A DNA stretch of 64,000 nucleotides from Mangifera indica (Eukaryota; Streptophyta; Magnoliopsida; Sapindales; Anacardiaceae), in assembly GCF_011075055.1 (NCBI RefSeq), contig NC_058139.1:16637584-16701583 (forward strand), written 5' to 3'. Positions within the stretch are counted from its first letter, which is position 1. Each line of letters starts with the position of its first letter. The notes under the pieces are model-generated. The model was not told where the DNA came from and ran no database searches. It worked only from the letters and a program-made list of their open reading frames with translations. Below, in pieces: positions 43,240 through 56,079 of the stretch. A program made the position numbers and the translations under genes.

Positions 43240-43584
43240 TGTAACCTCTCCTAACCAATAAGTGTGTTACAGAAAAACGACAAGAGTTTCCCTATTTTAG
43301 AGGGCCCAGGAAATTTTTTTTTTCTTTTTAATGATGTCCTATAACACTTCCAATTAGCAATTTACACAAACCAGTCCTACCAACCAACTGAATTTTTATC
43401 AACTTAATTATAATTAATAAAATAAGTACCTAATAATAACCATCATAAAAATTATCACCCACAGAAACTTTATAACCAATTTTCATAACTAGCCATATAT
43501 ATATATATATATATATAACTATACACAATCACATATATACATATAGGAAACAAAATATATACATATCCACCAATATCTACATCA

Positions 43585-43615
<31 letters not shown>

Positions 43616-45565
43616 GCATATATTCACATATACATCAAAACATATAAATCAGCAAAAACATGGTGTCTTCCTCCCTTAGCCTCATGTCTCACTAGTGCTC
43701 CCCGAGAACCTTTGTTTCAACTTTTTACCTGTAAAATATTAAACTAAATAGAGTGAGCGACCACGGCTCAGTAAGAAAATCATACTCAATACTCAAAATA
43801 TTTCATACCAGTACTAATCTCCTCCATACTCAGCGTGTATGGGCTATTTACATACAAAATATTTGACACGGAACACGCATTAAACACATATCATAATTCT
43901 CTTCTTTCATCCATTTATTCATTTTCTTACTATACAAATATGATTCACTCGTTATGATTTATGCATGTATGAGTGTCATGGCTTTTCTATTTTCTGATCG
44001 TACATCTTTCTCAACTATTTATCAGCCACATAGGCTTGCATGCATGATTTTAATGCAAATGACTTTCATAAAATATTTGCTAATTATTTCTCTCTTTCTT
44101 TTTTTTTTCAAATATTTTCATTGACCGGTCTAGACTATATATGACAGTACTTGTGGTTACTATACAAGGTACAATTCTCTCTTACATGCATATTTCACTA
44201 TTTTTTTTCTTTGTTGTCCACACAATACAGTTAATATTTTTCTTTGTTGTCCACACAGTACAACCGATATCTTTCTTTGTTGTCCACACAGTACAGCTCA
44301 CGTATAAGGATTTTAAGCATGTTTTCTGCTTTCCTTTATCATATGAGTCATTATAAAACCAAAAATACTTGTTTTCCATTTTCTGAAAACATGCATAACT
44401 TAGAAAATGTTTTTCCTCTTTCTTTATTTTTTCTGAAATTATGCATATGCTATGATTCCTCATGTATGCATGTATAACCATAATATGAAATATGTCCATT
44501 CATTATTTTCCCTTATTTTTTCACTCCTTATCAAACATCATATTATTTTCTCATGCATTTATATATATCTCATGCATTAAATTAATTTCAAATATACAAT
44601 ATAGGCTTAATATAAGGGTTATTCCACATATCATGCACATAATTAAGCAAAAATTAACTTACATCACATTCAATGACACTTTTGCCCTTATGGATAAAAT
44701 TACATACTTACCCTTAATGCAAATTCTTTCATCAACTCATCATTTCTCATATATTCAATACACAAAATCCATTAAGCTAACCCTAAGAATATGAAATGTC
44801 TAAAATACCCTTATGGCCAAAAATTACATCATAAATCCTAATGAATTTCTTTATCCTTTTAAGCATAAATCACCTTAATTCTAATACCTTACACACTTAT
44901 ATAAGTAAAGGTTATTTAAATAACCTAACTCAAATTACTTCAAGTATGTAAAGTATGAAATTCTTACATTTTCTTTGCTAATTAGGTGATTTAAGCTTAT
45001 CCTCCTTCTTTTCTTCTTCCTAGCAACCTTAATCAACCAAAAATATAATCATCCATTAAAACCCTAAACTTGACATCTCTTAAAAATTAAATTTTTTACC
45101 TTAGAACTTATCAGAATTGATAGATATACACTTTTTATAGTTGGAGGCTCTGGAAATTAGGTGGTTTAGCTAGGTTTTTTGATGAATTTTGCTTAAAGGA
45201 AAAATTTTAGTTCAAATTATGGAGGTTCTCGGCTAATGAAGAAGAAAATGAATAGTTGATGGGTTTTATAAGCCTTTTGGACCAATTTGCCCTTAACCTT
45301 TTTCATAAATGACTATTTTATCCTTAGCCAATTACCAAAAACCCTTAGCACCACCATATAATTTCAAGTGTGCCATTCAATTTTCATTTCCACTTTGTCT
45401 CTTAAATCCTTCTAAAATGACCATTTTACCCCTTTGAAAATTATTGCTCATTTAGTAATTTTCTATAATTCTTTTCTAATTTCTTTAAGCAACAAGTTAT
45501 AAAATCAACTCTAAGGGTAATTTTGGAAGTAGAGTTCACTGACATATCTAAATCTGGGTGTTACA
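43240..45565 (-). repeat. Solo LTR of the same chromovirus family
   Basis: A full-length LTR in minus orientation (plus-strand ends TGTAACCTCTCC and GGGTGTTACA, 2326 bp) with no interior. The flanking 5-mers are ATATA (43235-43239) and ATATA (45566-45570), but both lie in AT repeats, so this support is weak. It probably arose by LTR-LTR recombination. It contains three short subrepeats (44205-44300). Confidence 0.82.
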
Positions 45566-45570
45566 ATATA

Positions 45571-45574
<4 letters not shown>

Positions 45575-45620
<46 letters not shown>
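45575..45620. repeat. (TA)n microsatellite
   Basis: About 22 TA units near the insertion point of the solo LTR, in the AT-rich part of copy B's 5' LTR. Confidence 0.9.
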
Positions 45621-45626
<6 letters not shown>

Positions 45627-45747
45627 CATACTTTGGTTCTTGTATGTATATATGTAGTTATTGTATTGATGTGCCTATACCTTTATCTAATGGATGGTAT
45701 ATACTCATAGGAATATATATATCTTTCTGATTATTGGATATATGTGA

Positions 45748-45870
<123 letters not shown>

Positions 45871-46118
45871 GCTAGTCGTTGAAATTATTTATAAATTTTC
45901 TGTGGGTGGTAATTTTTATGATGGTTACTGTTAAGTATTTATTTGGTTAATTGTGATTATATTGATGAAAATCCAGTCGATTATTAAGACTGGTTTGTGT
46001 GAATTGCTAATTAGGAGTGTTATAGGGTATTAAAAAAAAAATTTCCCGAGCCCTCTAAAATAAGGGAACTCTTGTCGTTTTTCCGTAACATACCTATTAG
46101 TTAGGAAAGGTTACATTT

Positions 46119-46130
46119 TGGTATCAGAGC
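46119..46130 (+). other. Primer-binding site of copy B
   Basis: TGGTATCAGAGC lies 3 bp after the 5' LTR. It is an exact match to the usual plant initiator tRNA-Met complement. Confidence 0.85.
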
Positions 46131-46347
46131 GCCATTTTGGACGGTTAAAGGAAGATATAATAGAATATGTTATAATATAATATGATATAATATGTATATA
46201 TAGTTTTGCATTTTGGTATTGCATAAGTGCCCCTCATGTCTCATAGATCAGCTCCCGAGAATCGATTGCAGTAAGTTGTTTTCTTTGCCTATATTCAAAT
46301 AATAGAATGATTAAATCCTTATGTGGTTACACTTATACAGTGATTAA

Positions 46348-47510
46348 ATGAAGAGTACCATAAGACGAGAACGGGGCGTGGAAGGGGTAATCAGAGAGAG
46401 ATGGGAGAGTTGTCTAACCCTAACCCATCAGGTGGTTTAAGATTTGGGGTAGCAGAAATCAGAGATATAGTCCATCAGGTGTTGATCGAGAGTTAAGATA
46501 GACCCACACCTGAAAATATAGCTAGAGATGTCATTCAAGATGAGATTAGAAGTGAGATTCGTGAGGAGGTCATAGAAGAAATAAAAAATGAAATGAGGAA
46601 TGAGGGGAGAGGAGAAGTTGGAGCCTAAATACGGCTTGAGCCTATTTATTCCTTACCTAGTTAGCATACCCCTCCTGAATTTAAAGGTATTAAAGATCCT
46701 TTGGTGGCTAATGAGTGGGTGGAAAGTACCATGGATTTGTTTCCTATGACTGATACAGAAAAAGTTCGGTATGCCACTTTCTTGATGAGGGGAGAGGCCC
46801 ACGTATGGTGGGACTTAGTTAAAGAAACCAGAAATGTGGATCTGATAACCTGACAGGACTTCAGAAGGGCATTTGAGGCTCAACACATAATAGTTGATAT
46901 GGTAACAGTTAAAGTTCAGAAGTTCATTTCCTTGCAGCAGTGAGAGGGTTCAGTAAAGGATTATTCTACCTGTTTTGATGTTTTATCTAGTTTTGCTCCA
47001 GGTGTGGTAAGTACACCTAGTTTCTGATTGGATAGATTTCTTCAAGGCCTTAGACCAAAGATAGCCTTACATGTGCTAGCTAGACTATAACCTCCTCAAA
47101 CTTATGAAAAGGCATTGGAAAAAGCATTGAGGTTAGAGGTATATGTTAATAAGCTATCCAAGAATGCACCCTCTATGAAAACACCTCTATCAGTGACAAT
47201 ACCCCAGATAGTGATGCTAAGTCGGTCAGCTCTACCTGCTTCATTGACTATTTCAACACCTACTATAGCATCAAGGGGTAGTTCAGTTGGCTCCAGTTTC
47301 ATAAACAATAGGGGAAAAAGAAAATTCCAGTCAAAAGCAAATAGAAAAGGACGAAAAGAGTGACAAAAAGCCTAGAAAAGAAAATATTCCCCAATGCCAA
47401 ATTTGTGGGAGATGTCATAGTGGGGAATGTTTGTACCAGTAGAAAAAGGTGATTTGTTATAGATGTCGACAACCAAGGCATATAGCAAAGGATTGCTGGA
47501 GTATCGAGGT
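46348..47510 (+). pseudogene. gag of copy B
   Basis: It starts at ATG 46348. Order as in the sister copies: charged EEVIEEI-type region (46560-46620, with stops on both sides), the capsid region with MRGEAHVWWDLVKETRN (about 46780-46840), a RFLQGLRPKIALHVLA segment (about 47030-47085), then 47115-47363, and a zinc-knuckle region with CQICGRCHSGEC and CYRCRQPRHIAKDC (about 47398-47500). In the second knuckle the residue before His is Arg instead of the Gly seen in copy A. Several stops make it non-functional. Confidence 0.82.
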
Positions 47511-47519
47511 GTCAATCTC

Positions 47520-47722
47520 GATACAACCAGTCTATACAGCTACCCAATACCTCTTCATAAATTTGAGTAGGTATGTCAATAAACTCTACTTCCAAAATTA
47601 GAGTTTGAGCAGTCTATACACCTAGAAAAGAAAATATTCCCCATTCATCAACAATACAGAATACATCATTATTAAAATTAATGAAGTCTTCCTAATTAGA
47701 TTCTTTTTTCACTTTACGAATT
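47520..47722. other. Patchwork (filler DNA) junction
   Basis: Short blocks are copied from nearby. AGGTATGTCAATAAACTCTA onward (about 47574-47607) matches the LTR start near 42176. CAGTCTATACA repeats 47529. CCTAGAAAAGAAAATATTCC (about 47621) repeats gag at 47372. 47643-47722 repeats the flank 42080-42159. Then the LTR begins. Confidence 0.7.
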
Positions 47723-49673
47723 TGTAACACCTGAATTCAGGTATGTCAGTAAACTCTACTTCCAAAATTACCCCTAGAGTTGATTTTATAACTTGTTGTT
47801 TAAAGAAATTGTAAAAGAATTATTTAAAACTAGTAAATGAGCAATAATTTTCAAATAGGGTAAAATTGTCATTTTAGAAGGATTTAAGAGACAAAGTGGG
47901 AATGTAAATTGAATGGCACACTTGAAATTATATAATGGTGCTAAGGGTTTTTGGTAATTGGCTAAGGATAAAATAGTTATTTATGAAGAAGATTAAGGGT
48001 AAATTAATCTAAAATGCTTATAAAACACCTAAACTATTCATTTTCTTCTTCCTTGGCTGAGAATTCTCCATAATTTTACTAAAGTTTTTCTTCAAACAAA
48101 AATTCACCAAAAACCCTAGCTAAACACCTAATTTCCAGAGCCTCCAGTTATAAAAAGTATAAATCTATCCATTCTGGTAAGTTTTAAGGTAAAAAGTTTA
48201 ATTTTTAAGAGATGTCAAGTTTAGAATTTTGATGGTTGATTATGTTGTTAGTTGATTAAGGTTACTAGGAAGAAGAAAAGAATGAGGATAGACTTAAATC
48301 ACCTAATTAGCAAAGAAAAAGGTAAGAATTTCATATTTTACATACTTAAAGTAATTTGCGTTAGGTTATTCAAATAACCTTGACTTGTATAAGTGTGTAG
48401 GGTATAAAATTAAGGTGATTTATGCTTAAAAGAATAAAGAAATTCATTAGGACTTATGAAGTAATTTTTTTTCTATAAGGGTTTTTTAGGCATTTCTTAT
48501 TCCTAGGGTTAGCTTAGTTGATTTTGTATATTGAGTATGTAAGAAATGATGAATTGATGGAATAATTTGCACTAAGGGTAGACATATAACTTTTGGCTAT
48601 GAAGGAAAAAGTGTCATTTTATGTGATATAGGTTAATTTTGCTTAATTAGGTGCATGATATATGTAAAAACTATTATAATAAATATGTATAATCATATGG
48701 AATGCATAAAATATAAATAAATGCATGAGAAAATAATCTGATGCTCGATAAAGCTTGAAAATAATAAGGAAAAACAATGAATGGGCATATTTCATCTTAT
48801 GGTTATACATGTATACGTGAGGAATCATAGCATATGATGATTTCAAAAAAATAAAGAAAGAGGAAGAACATTTTTTAAGTTATGCATGTTTTCGAAAAAT
48901 GAAAAACAAGTGTTTTTAGTTTTATAATGACTCATATGATATAAGAAAACAGAAAGAATGCTTAAAATCCTTACACGTGAGTTGTACTATGTGGACAACA
49001 AAGAAAAATATTAGTTGTACTGTGTGGACAGCAAAGACAAATGTTAACTATACTACGTAGACAGTAAAAAAAAAAAAAGAAATATGCATGTAACAAAAGG
49101 ATTGTACCTTATATGGTGACTGCGAGTACTGTCTTATGTCGTCTAAACCGGTCAATGAAAATATTTGACAAAAAAAAAAAGAATTAGCAAATATTTTATG
49201 AAAGTCATTTGCATTAGAATCATGTTTGCAAGCCTACGTGGTTAATAAAAAGTTGAGAAAGATACACGATCAGAAAATAGAAAAGTCATGACACTCATAC
49301 ATGCATAAATCATAATGAATGAATCATATTTGTATAGTAAGGAAATGAATAAATGTGTGAAAGAAGAGAATTATAATATGTCTTTAATGTGCATTTCGTG
49401 TTAATTATTTTGTATGTGAATAGCCCAGACACGCTGAGTATGAAAGAGAGTAGTACTGATATGAAATGCTTTGAGTATTGAGTATGATTTTCTTACTAAG
49501 TCGTGGTCGCTCACTCCGTTTAATTTAATATTTTACAGGTAAAAAGTTGTAGCAAAAGTTCCTAGAGAGCATTAATGAGACATGAGGCCATGGAAGGAGG
49601 GCATCACATTTTTATCTATTCATATGTTTTTGGTGTTTATGTGCATATATGTATGTATATGTGACTTTATGTG

Positions 49674-49709
<36 letters not shown>

Positions 49710-50093
49710 GGTTCTTATATGTATATATGTAGTTATTGTATTGATATGCCTATACTTTTATCTGATAGATAGTATATACTCATAAAAATATATATATCTT
49801 TCTGATTATTGGGTATATATGATTTTTTTTTTTTTGTGTGTATATGGTTAGTCGTTGAAATTAGTTATAAAGTTTTTGTGGGTGGTAATTTTTATGATGG
49901 TTACTATTAAATATTTATTTGGTTAATTATGATTATGTTGATGAAAATCCAGTTGATTGGTATGATTGGTTTGTGTGAATTGCTAATTAGGAGTGTTATA
50001 GGGCATTAAAAAACAAAATTTCCCCGGGCCCTCTAAAATAGGGGAACTCTTGTCGTTTTTCTGTAACACACCTATTGGTTAGAAAATGTTGCA
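47723..50093 (+). repeat. Downstream LTR of copy B
   Basis: Plus-orientation LTR, 2371 bp, TGTAACACC to ATGTTGCA. It is more complete than the 5' LTR of copy B. Preceded by GAATT (47718-47722) and followed by AAATT (50094-50098), so on its own it looks like a solo LTR with its target-site duplication. It contains three subrepeats (48975-49075). Confidence 0.85.
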
Positions 50094-50519
50094 AAATTTC
50101 TTTTTATTCTCTTTTTTGCCCTTCAATTAGGGTACATGTAATAAAAATAAAAATACATTTGTTGAAGTATTAAAACATGTCAATAAAGCCTTAAACATCT
50201 TCATCATTTTTTATTTTTATAGAGCAGTCGAGCTCAATTCTTTTTGGTTTTATACATAGTTGAATGTAGTTTTTGATTGGATCGATACTAAAATGTTCAC
50301 TCAAAAGTTAAATAAATCCCTCAATTGTTGTTCTAGGGGGAATTTTTATTAATTGTTTATAATCTCCAACATCCTTTTTTGTGTTCTCCTCATATTGGAT
50401 CTACTCTCCTTAGAAATGAATAGAAACATAATCAGCTATTTTAAGTATCAATTCTACAATGAAAAATTTTGGGGAAAAATTAAACATTTATAAGAAAAAA
50501 TCCACAATAATCATTTACT
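50094..50519. other. Unassigned AT-rich DNA
   Basis: No coding signal or element ends seen. It is the right flank of copy B and leads into the tandem array. Confidence 0.4.
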
Positions 50520-51645
50520 AATATGTCACCTCTAATTTCTCAAAATATCTTTATCTATTCCTAATGTTTTATTTAAACCGCCTTACAATGTTTAATATTA
50601 AAATATCCTTCATATTTTTTTAACATTTTATTTAACCCCCTATAATTATCTCACATTTCATTTAACACTCTCATATATTATCTTATATTGAAATGCATCT
50701 ATTTATTATTAACATTTTATTTAAAACCGTCTAACAATATTTAATATCAAAATACCTTCATATTTTTTTACATTTCTTTAACCCTTATAATTATCTAATA
50801 TTTCATTTAACATTCTTGTATGTTTTCTTGAATTGAAATGCATCTATCTATTTTTAATAATTTATTTAAAACTTTCTTACAATGTTTAATATTAAAATGC
50901 TCTCATATTTTTTTAACATTTTATTTAACCCTATAATTATCTGCCTTTTTTTAACATTCTCATATATTGTCTTGTATTGAAATGCATTTATCTATTTTTA
51001 ACATTTTCTTTAAAACTTTCTCACAATGTTTAATATCAAAATACCCCCATATTTTTCTAACATTTTATTTAATCATCTATAATTATCTAACATTTCATTC
51101 AACACCCTCTTATGTTGTCTTGTATCAAAATACATTTTTTATTCATAACATTTCATTTAAAACCTTCTTGCAATGTTTAATATCAAAATGCTCTCATATT
51201 TTTCAACATTTCATTTAACCCCTTATAATTATCTAACATTTTTTTAACACCCTCATATGTTGTCTTATATCGAAATATATCTATCTACACCCACATTTCA
51301 TTTAAAATCATCTTATAATATTTAATATCGAAATACCCTTATATTTTTTAATATTTCATTTAACACCCTTATTTGTTATCTTATTTCGAAATGTATCTAT
51401 CTATTTCTAACATTTCATTAAAACCTTCTTACAATGTTTAATATCAAAATACCTCTAATTTTTCTAAAATTTTATTTAACCTCTATAATTATGTAATATT
51501 TTAGTTAACACTCTCATATGTTATCTTGTATTGAAATGCATCTATCTATTCCTAATATTTCATTTAAAACCTTCATCTTAGTTTGCTATCAAAACACCTC
51601 CATATTTTCTAATATTTTGTTTAACCCCTAAATTATTATCAAATA
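50520..51645. repeat. Tandem array, eight units of about 145 bp
   Basis: The marker ACAATGTTTAATATCAAAAT, or close variants, occurs at about 50585, 50734, 50879, 51023, 51170, 51315, 51431 and 51578. The spacings are 149, 145, 144, 147, 145, 116 and 147 bp. Each unit also has ATATTTTTCTAACATTTTAT, a TATAATTATCTAACATTTC block and a TGTTGTCTTGTAT-like block. Units are AT-rich and diverged; one is shortened by about 30 bp. Confidence 0.85.
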
Positions 51646-52233
51646 TCTAAATGCCCCTTTTACATAAAATACGAACTAGATTTAACAAATAAAATTAAGT
51701 TTTGAGTTAAGATTTATATGAATACCTTTTTTTTATGAATTGATTTCTTTCTACTAGAATTCAGAAATACGAATTTTTTTCTTTCGAATGAACCTGTAGT
51801 ATCAAATATTAAGTTAAAATGAGAATAAGAATAAGTGTTTGAATGAAATGAGAAATGTATGTAAGTGAGGGATTTATATAGAAATGGTGAAGGGTAGTTT
51901 TGGTATTTTAAAAAATATTTATGACATTTTTACTTAAAGAGAGCCAAAATGGCCATTTACTTTAATTTCCTTATAACTTATTACAAATAAATTCACTTAT
52001 ATAATATATAATTACAAATATAAATATGATATATATACCATCTATTTACTCTTCCTTAATATCCTGATTCTTGAATTTTTCGAAGATATCTTTTATGACC
52101 CGATTCTGTAATTTAAAATCAACTTTAACCTAATCATTCACACACATGAACGTCTCAACCATGTTTAAGTGTAAATTGGATCACTTATCATCTAATATGC
52201 ATCAACTTACACTAAAAGCGAATTTCGATGCTA
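51646..52233. other. Unassigned AT-rich DNA
   Basis: No gene recognised. A run near 51680-51900 includes purine-rich AATGAGAAATG-type motifs. The right end was the insertion target of copy C. Confidence 0.4.
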
Positions 52234-52238
52234 CAGTC

Positions 52239-54495
52239 TGTAACCTCTCCTAACCAATATTTGTGTTACAGAGAAATGGCAAGAGTTTCCTTATTTTTTA
52301 GGGTCCGGGGAATTTTTTTTTTAACTATGCCCTGTAACACTCTTAATTAACAATTCATACAAACTAGTTTTACTAATCGACTGGATTTTCATCAACTTAA
52401 TCACAATAAATAAAATAAATACTTAATAGTAACCATTATAAAAATTACCACCCACAGAAACTTTATAACCAATTTCAATGACTAGCCATATATATATACG
52501 TATATAGATATATATATATATACAATCACATATATACCAAAACATATAAATCAACAAAAGTATGGTGTCTTTTTCCCTTAGTCTCATGTCTCACTAGTGC
52601 TCCTCGGAAACCTTTGTTGCAACTCTTTACCTGTAAAATATTAAATTGAACAGAGTGAGCGACCACGGCTCAGTAAGAAAATCATACTCAATACTCAAAG
52701 TATTTTATACCAATACTAATCTTTTCCATACTCAGCATGTTTGGGCTATTCACATAAAAATAATTGACACGAAATACGCATTAAACACATATCATAATTC
52801 TCTTCTTTTACTCATTTATTCATTTTCTTACAATACAAATATGATTCACTCGTTACGATTTATGCATGTATAAGTGTCATGACTTTTCTATTTTCTGATT
52901 GTACATCTCTCTCAACTCTTTATTAGCCACATAGGCTTGCATGCATGATTCTACTGCAAATGACCTACATAAAATATTTGCTAATTCTTTCTTTTTTTTT
53001 TGTCAAATATTTTCATTGATCGGTCTAAACTACATATGACAGTACTCGCAGTCACCATACAAGGTACAATTCTCTCTTACACGCATATTTCACTATTTTT
53101 TTTCTTTGTTGTCCACACAGTACAGCTGATATTTTTCTTCACTGTCCACACAGTACAACCGATATCTTTCTTTATTGTCTACACAGTATAGCTCGTGTGT
53201 AAGAATTTTAAGCATGTTTTCTGCTTTCTGCTTTCCTATATCATATGAGTCATTATAAAACCAAAACATTTGTTTTCCATTTTCTGAAAAAATGCATAAC
53301 TTAGAAAATGTTTTTCCTCTTTCTTATTTTTCTGAAATCATGCATATGTTATGATTCCTCATGTATGCATGCACAATCATAACATGAAATATGCCCATTC
53401 ATTGTTTTTCCTTATTCTTTTCAAGCCTCATTGAGCATCAGATTATTTTCTCATACATTTACATATGAATATACATATTTATTATGATGGTTTTTTTACA
53501 TATATCATACACATAATTAAGCAAAATTAACCTATATCACATAAAATAACATTTTTGCCCTTATGGGATATAAGAGTTATTCTACATATCATGCACATAA
53601 TTAAACAAAAAAAAACCTTATAGATAAAATTACATGCTTACCCTTAATGCAAATTCTATCATCAATTCATCATTTCTCATATATTCAACACATAAAATCC
53701 ACAAAGCTAACCCTAGGAATATGAAATGTCTAAAATACCCTTATGACCAAAAATTACGTCAAGAATCCTAATGAATTTCTTTATCCTTTTAAGCATAAAT
53801 CACCTTAATTCTAATACCTTACACACTTATACAAGTAAAGGTTATTTAAATAACCTAACTCAAATTACTTCAAGTATGAAAAGTTTGAAATTCTTACATT
53901 TCTTTGCTAATTAGGTGATTTAAGCCTATCCTTCTTCTCTTCTTCTTCCTATCAACCTTAATCAACCAAAAACATATTCATCTAACAAAACTCTAAACTT
54001 CACATCTCTTAAAAATTAAATTTTTTACCTTAGAACTTACCAGAATTGATAGATCTATATTTTTTATAACTGGAGACTCTGGAAATTAGGTGGTTTAGCT
54101 AGGTTTTTTGATGAATTTTGCTTGAAGGAAAACCTTTAGCTAAAATTATGGAGATTCTCGGCCAAGGAAGAAGAAAATGAATAGTTGGTTGGTTTTATAA
54201 GCTTTTTGGACTAATTTACCCTTAATCTTTTCCATAAATAAGTATTTTATCCTTAGCCAATTACCAAAAACCCTTAGCACCACCATATAATTTCAAGTGT
54301 GTCATTCAATTTAAATTCCCACTTTGTCTTTTAAATCCTTCTAAAATGACCATTTTACCCCCTTTGAAAATTATTGCTCATTTAGTAATTTTCTATAATT
54401 CTTTTACAATTTCTTTAAACAACAAGTTATAAAATCAATTCTAAAGGTAATTTTGGAAGTAGAGTTCACTGACATACCTTAATCAAGGTGTTACA
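52239..54495 (-). repeat. 3' LTR of copy C
   Basis: Plus-strand ends TGTAACCTCTCC and AAGGTGTTACA, 2257 bp. It contains three subrepeats (53098-53195) and keeps the 0.5-kb segment (about 53957-54470) missing from copy A's LTRs. Confidence 0.86.
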
Positions 54496-54496
54496 T

Positions 54497-54510
54497 TTCT
54501 TCCCCCCTTA
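54497..54510 (-). other. Polypurine tract of copy C
   Basis: The minus strand reads AAGGGGGGAAGAAA directly before the 3' LTR. Confidence 0.7.
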
Positions 54511-54519
54511 AAATAATTG

Positions 54520-55910
54520 TCCTCGAAATTTAAACAAATAGGTTGGGAAATCTCTCTCTCATTTGTTGCTCAACCTCTCATGTGGCTTCTTCCATCTTAT
54601 GATTCTTTCATAATACTTTCACTAATAGAATTGTCTTATTTCGGAGCTCTTTTATTTTTCTGCCTAGTATTGCACCGGTTGCTCCTCATAAGTTAAATCT
54701 TCTTTTAATTCCACATCATCTGATTTCAATACATGTGAAGGATCGCTAATGTACTTTCTCAATAAAGAAATATGAAATATATTATGAACTCGATCCATGC
54801 TAGGTGGAAGTGCAAGTTTATAAGCCAGCTTGCCCACTCTTTCTAAAATTTCAAATGGGCCAATAAATCTTGAAGCAAGTTTCCCTTTTCTTCCAAATCT
54901 CATCACATGTTTGTAAGGAGCTACTTTCACAAAAACTTTATCACCCAGTTGAAACTCTACTTCTTTCTTTTTCAAATCTGCATAGCTTTTTTGTCTGTCT
55001 TGAGCTTGCTTCAATCTTGTCTTGATAGTCTTTATATCTTCAACCATCCTCTGGGTTAACTCAAGCCTAAGAACTTGACTCAAATCATCTCGCTCTCCTA
55101 TGTCATCCCAATGTAATGGGGATCTACACTTTCATCCATAAAGAGCCTCATATGGTGCCATTTTAATGGTGAATTGGTAACTATTATTATATGCAAATTC
55201 TATCAATGGAATCATTTCATGCAGGTCATTTTGTAATCTAAACAACAGGCCCTCAACATATCTTCTAGTATTTGATTCACCCTTTCTATCTAGCCATCTA
55301 TTTGGGGATGATATGTTGTGCTAAACGCCAGCCTTATATCCAATGCTCTCTGTAAGCTACCCTAGAAAGTTGAAACAAATATGGGGTCTTTATCCTATAT
55401 AATAGTTTTGGGTACGCCATGTATACTCACAATTTCCCATACATAAATCTGGGCTAGTTGATCTGAAGCAAAACTATCTTTCACTGGAATAAAATGTGCT
55501 GATTTAGTAAATCTATCTACAATCACCCCTAATGCATTATGACCTTTTTGTACTCAAGGTAGGCTAATGATGAAATCCATTGAAATATCTTCCCACTTCC
55601 ATTCAGGAATACTAAGTGGGTGGAGCAAACCTAAAGGTCTCTGACGCTCGGCTTTGACCTGTTGACATACCAAGCACTTAACTACATAGTCACCAATATC
55701 TTTCTTCATACCTATCCACCAATAAGTTTTCTTTAAATCCTGATACATCTTTACTCCCTCAGGGTAGGCAGTGTAAAGTGTATCATGTGCTTTACTCATG
55801 ATTTTCTTTCTCAATTCCAAATCTTGGGGAATACATACCCTGTTTCTGAACTAGAACACGCTATCAATCATTTGAAACTCATTTGTTTTCCCCTCACATA
55901 TTTGTTGACT
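54520..55910 (-). pseudogene. Integrase and chromodomain region of copy C
   Basis: The zinc-binding and first core part are at 55820-55554 (HDTLYTAYPEG, where copy A has HLGG, so the second His is lost; CLVCQ; SMDFIISLP). The middle core is broken by several frameshifts and stops (55140-55550). The C-terminal part with RFIGPFEILERVGKLAYKLA is open at 55083-54664. The remains of a chromodomain lie below 54660. Confidence 0.85.
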
Positions 55911-56079
55911 CATTTTTTGGCATCACTCTTCTACTTGGTTCTCTTTTATTTAATTGAGGAGATTAGGTTGAATTTCCAATCTGGCCACCCGACTCCTAAT
56001 CACCTTAATTTGTTCCCTTTGAAACTCTTCCTATAACTCTATCTGAGTAGTGAGATGAGCTATGACAATCTTTCTACTC

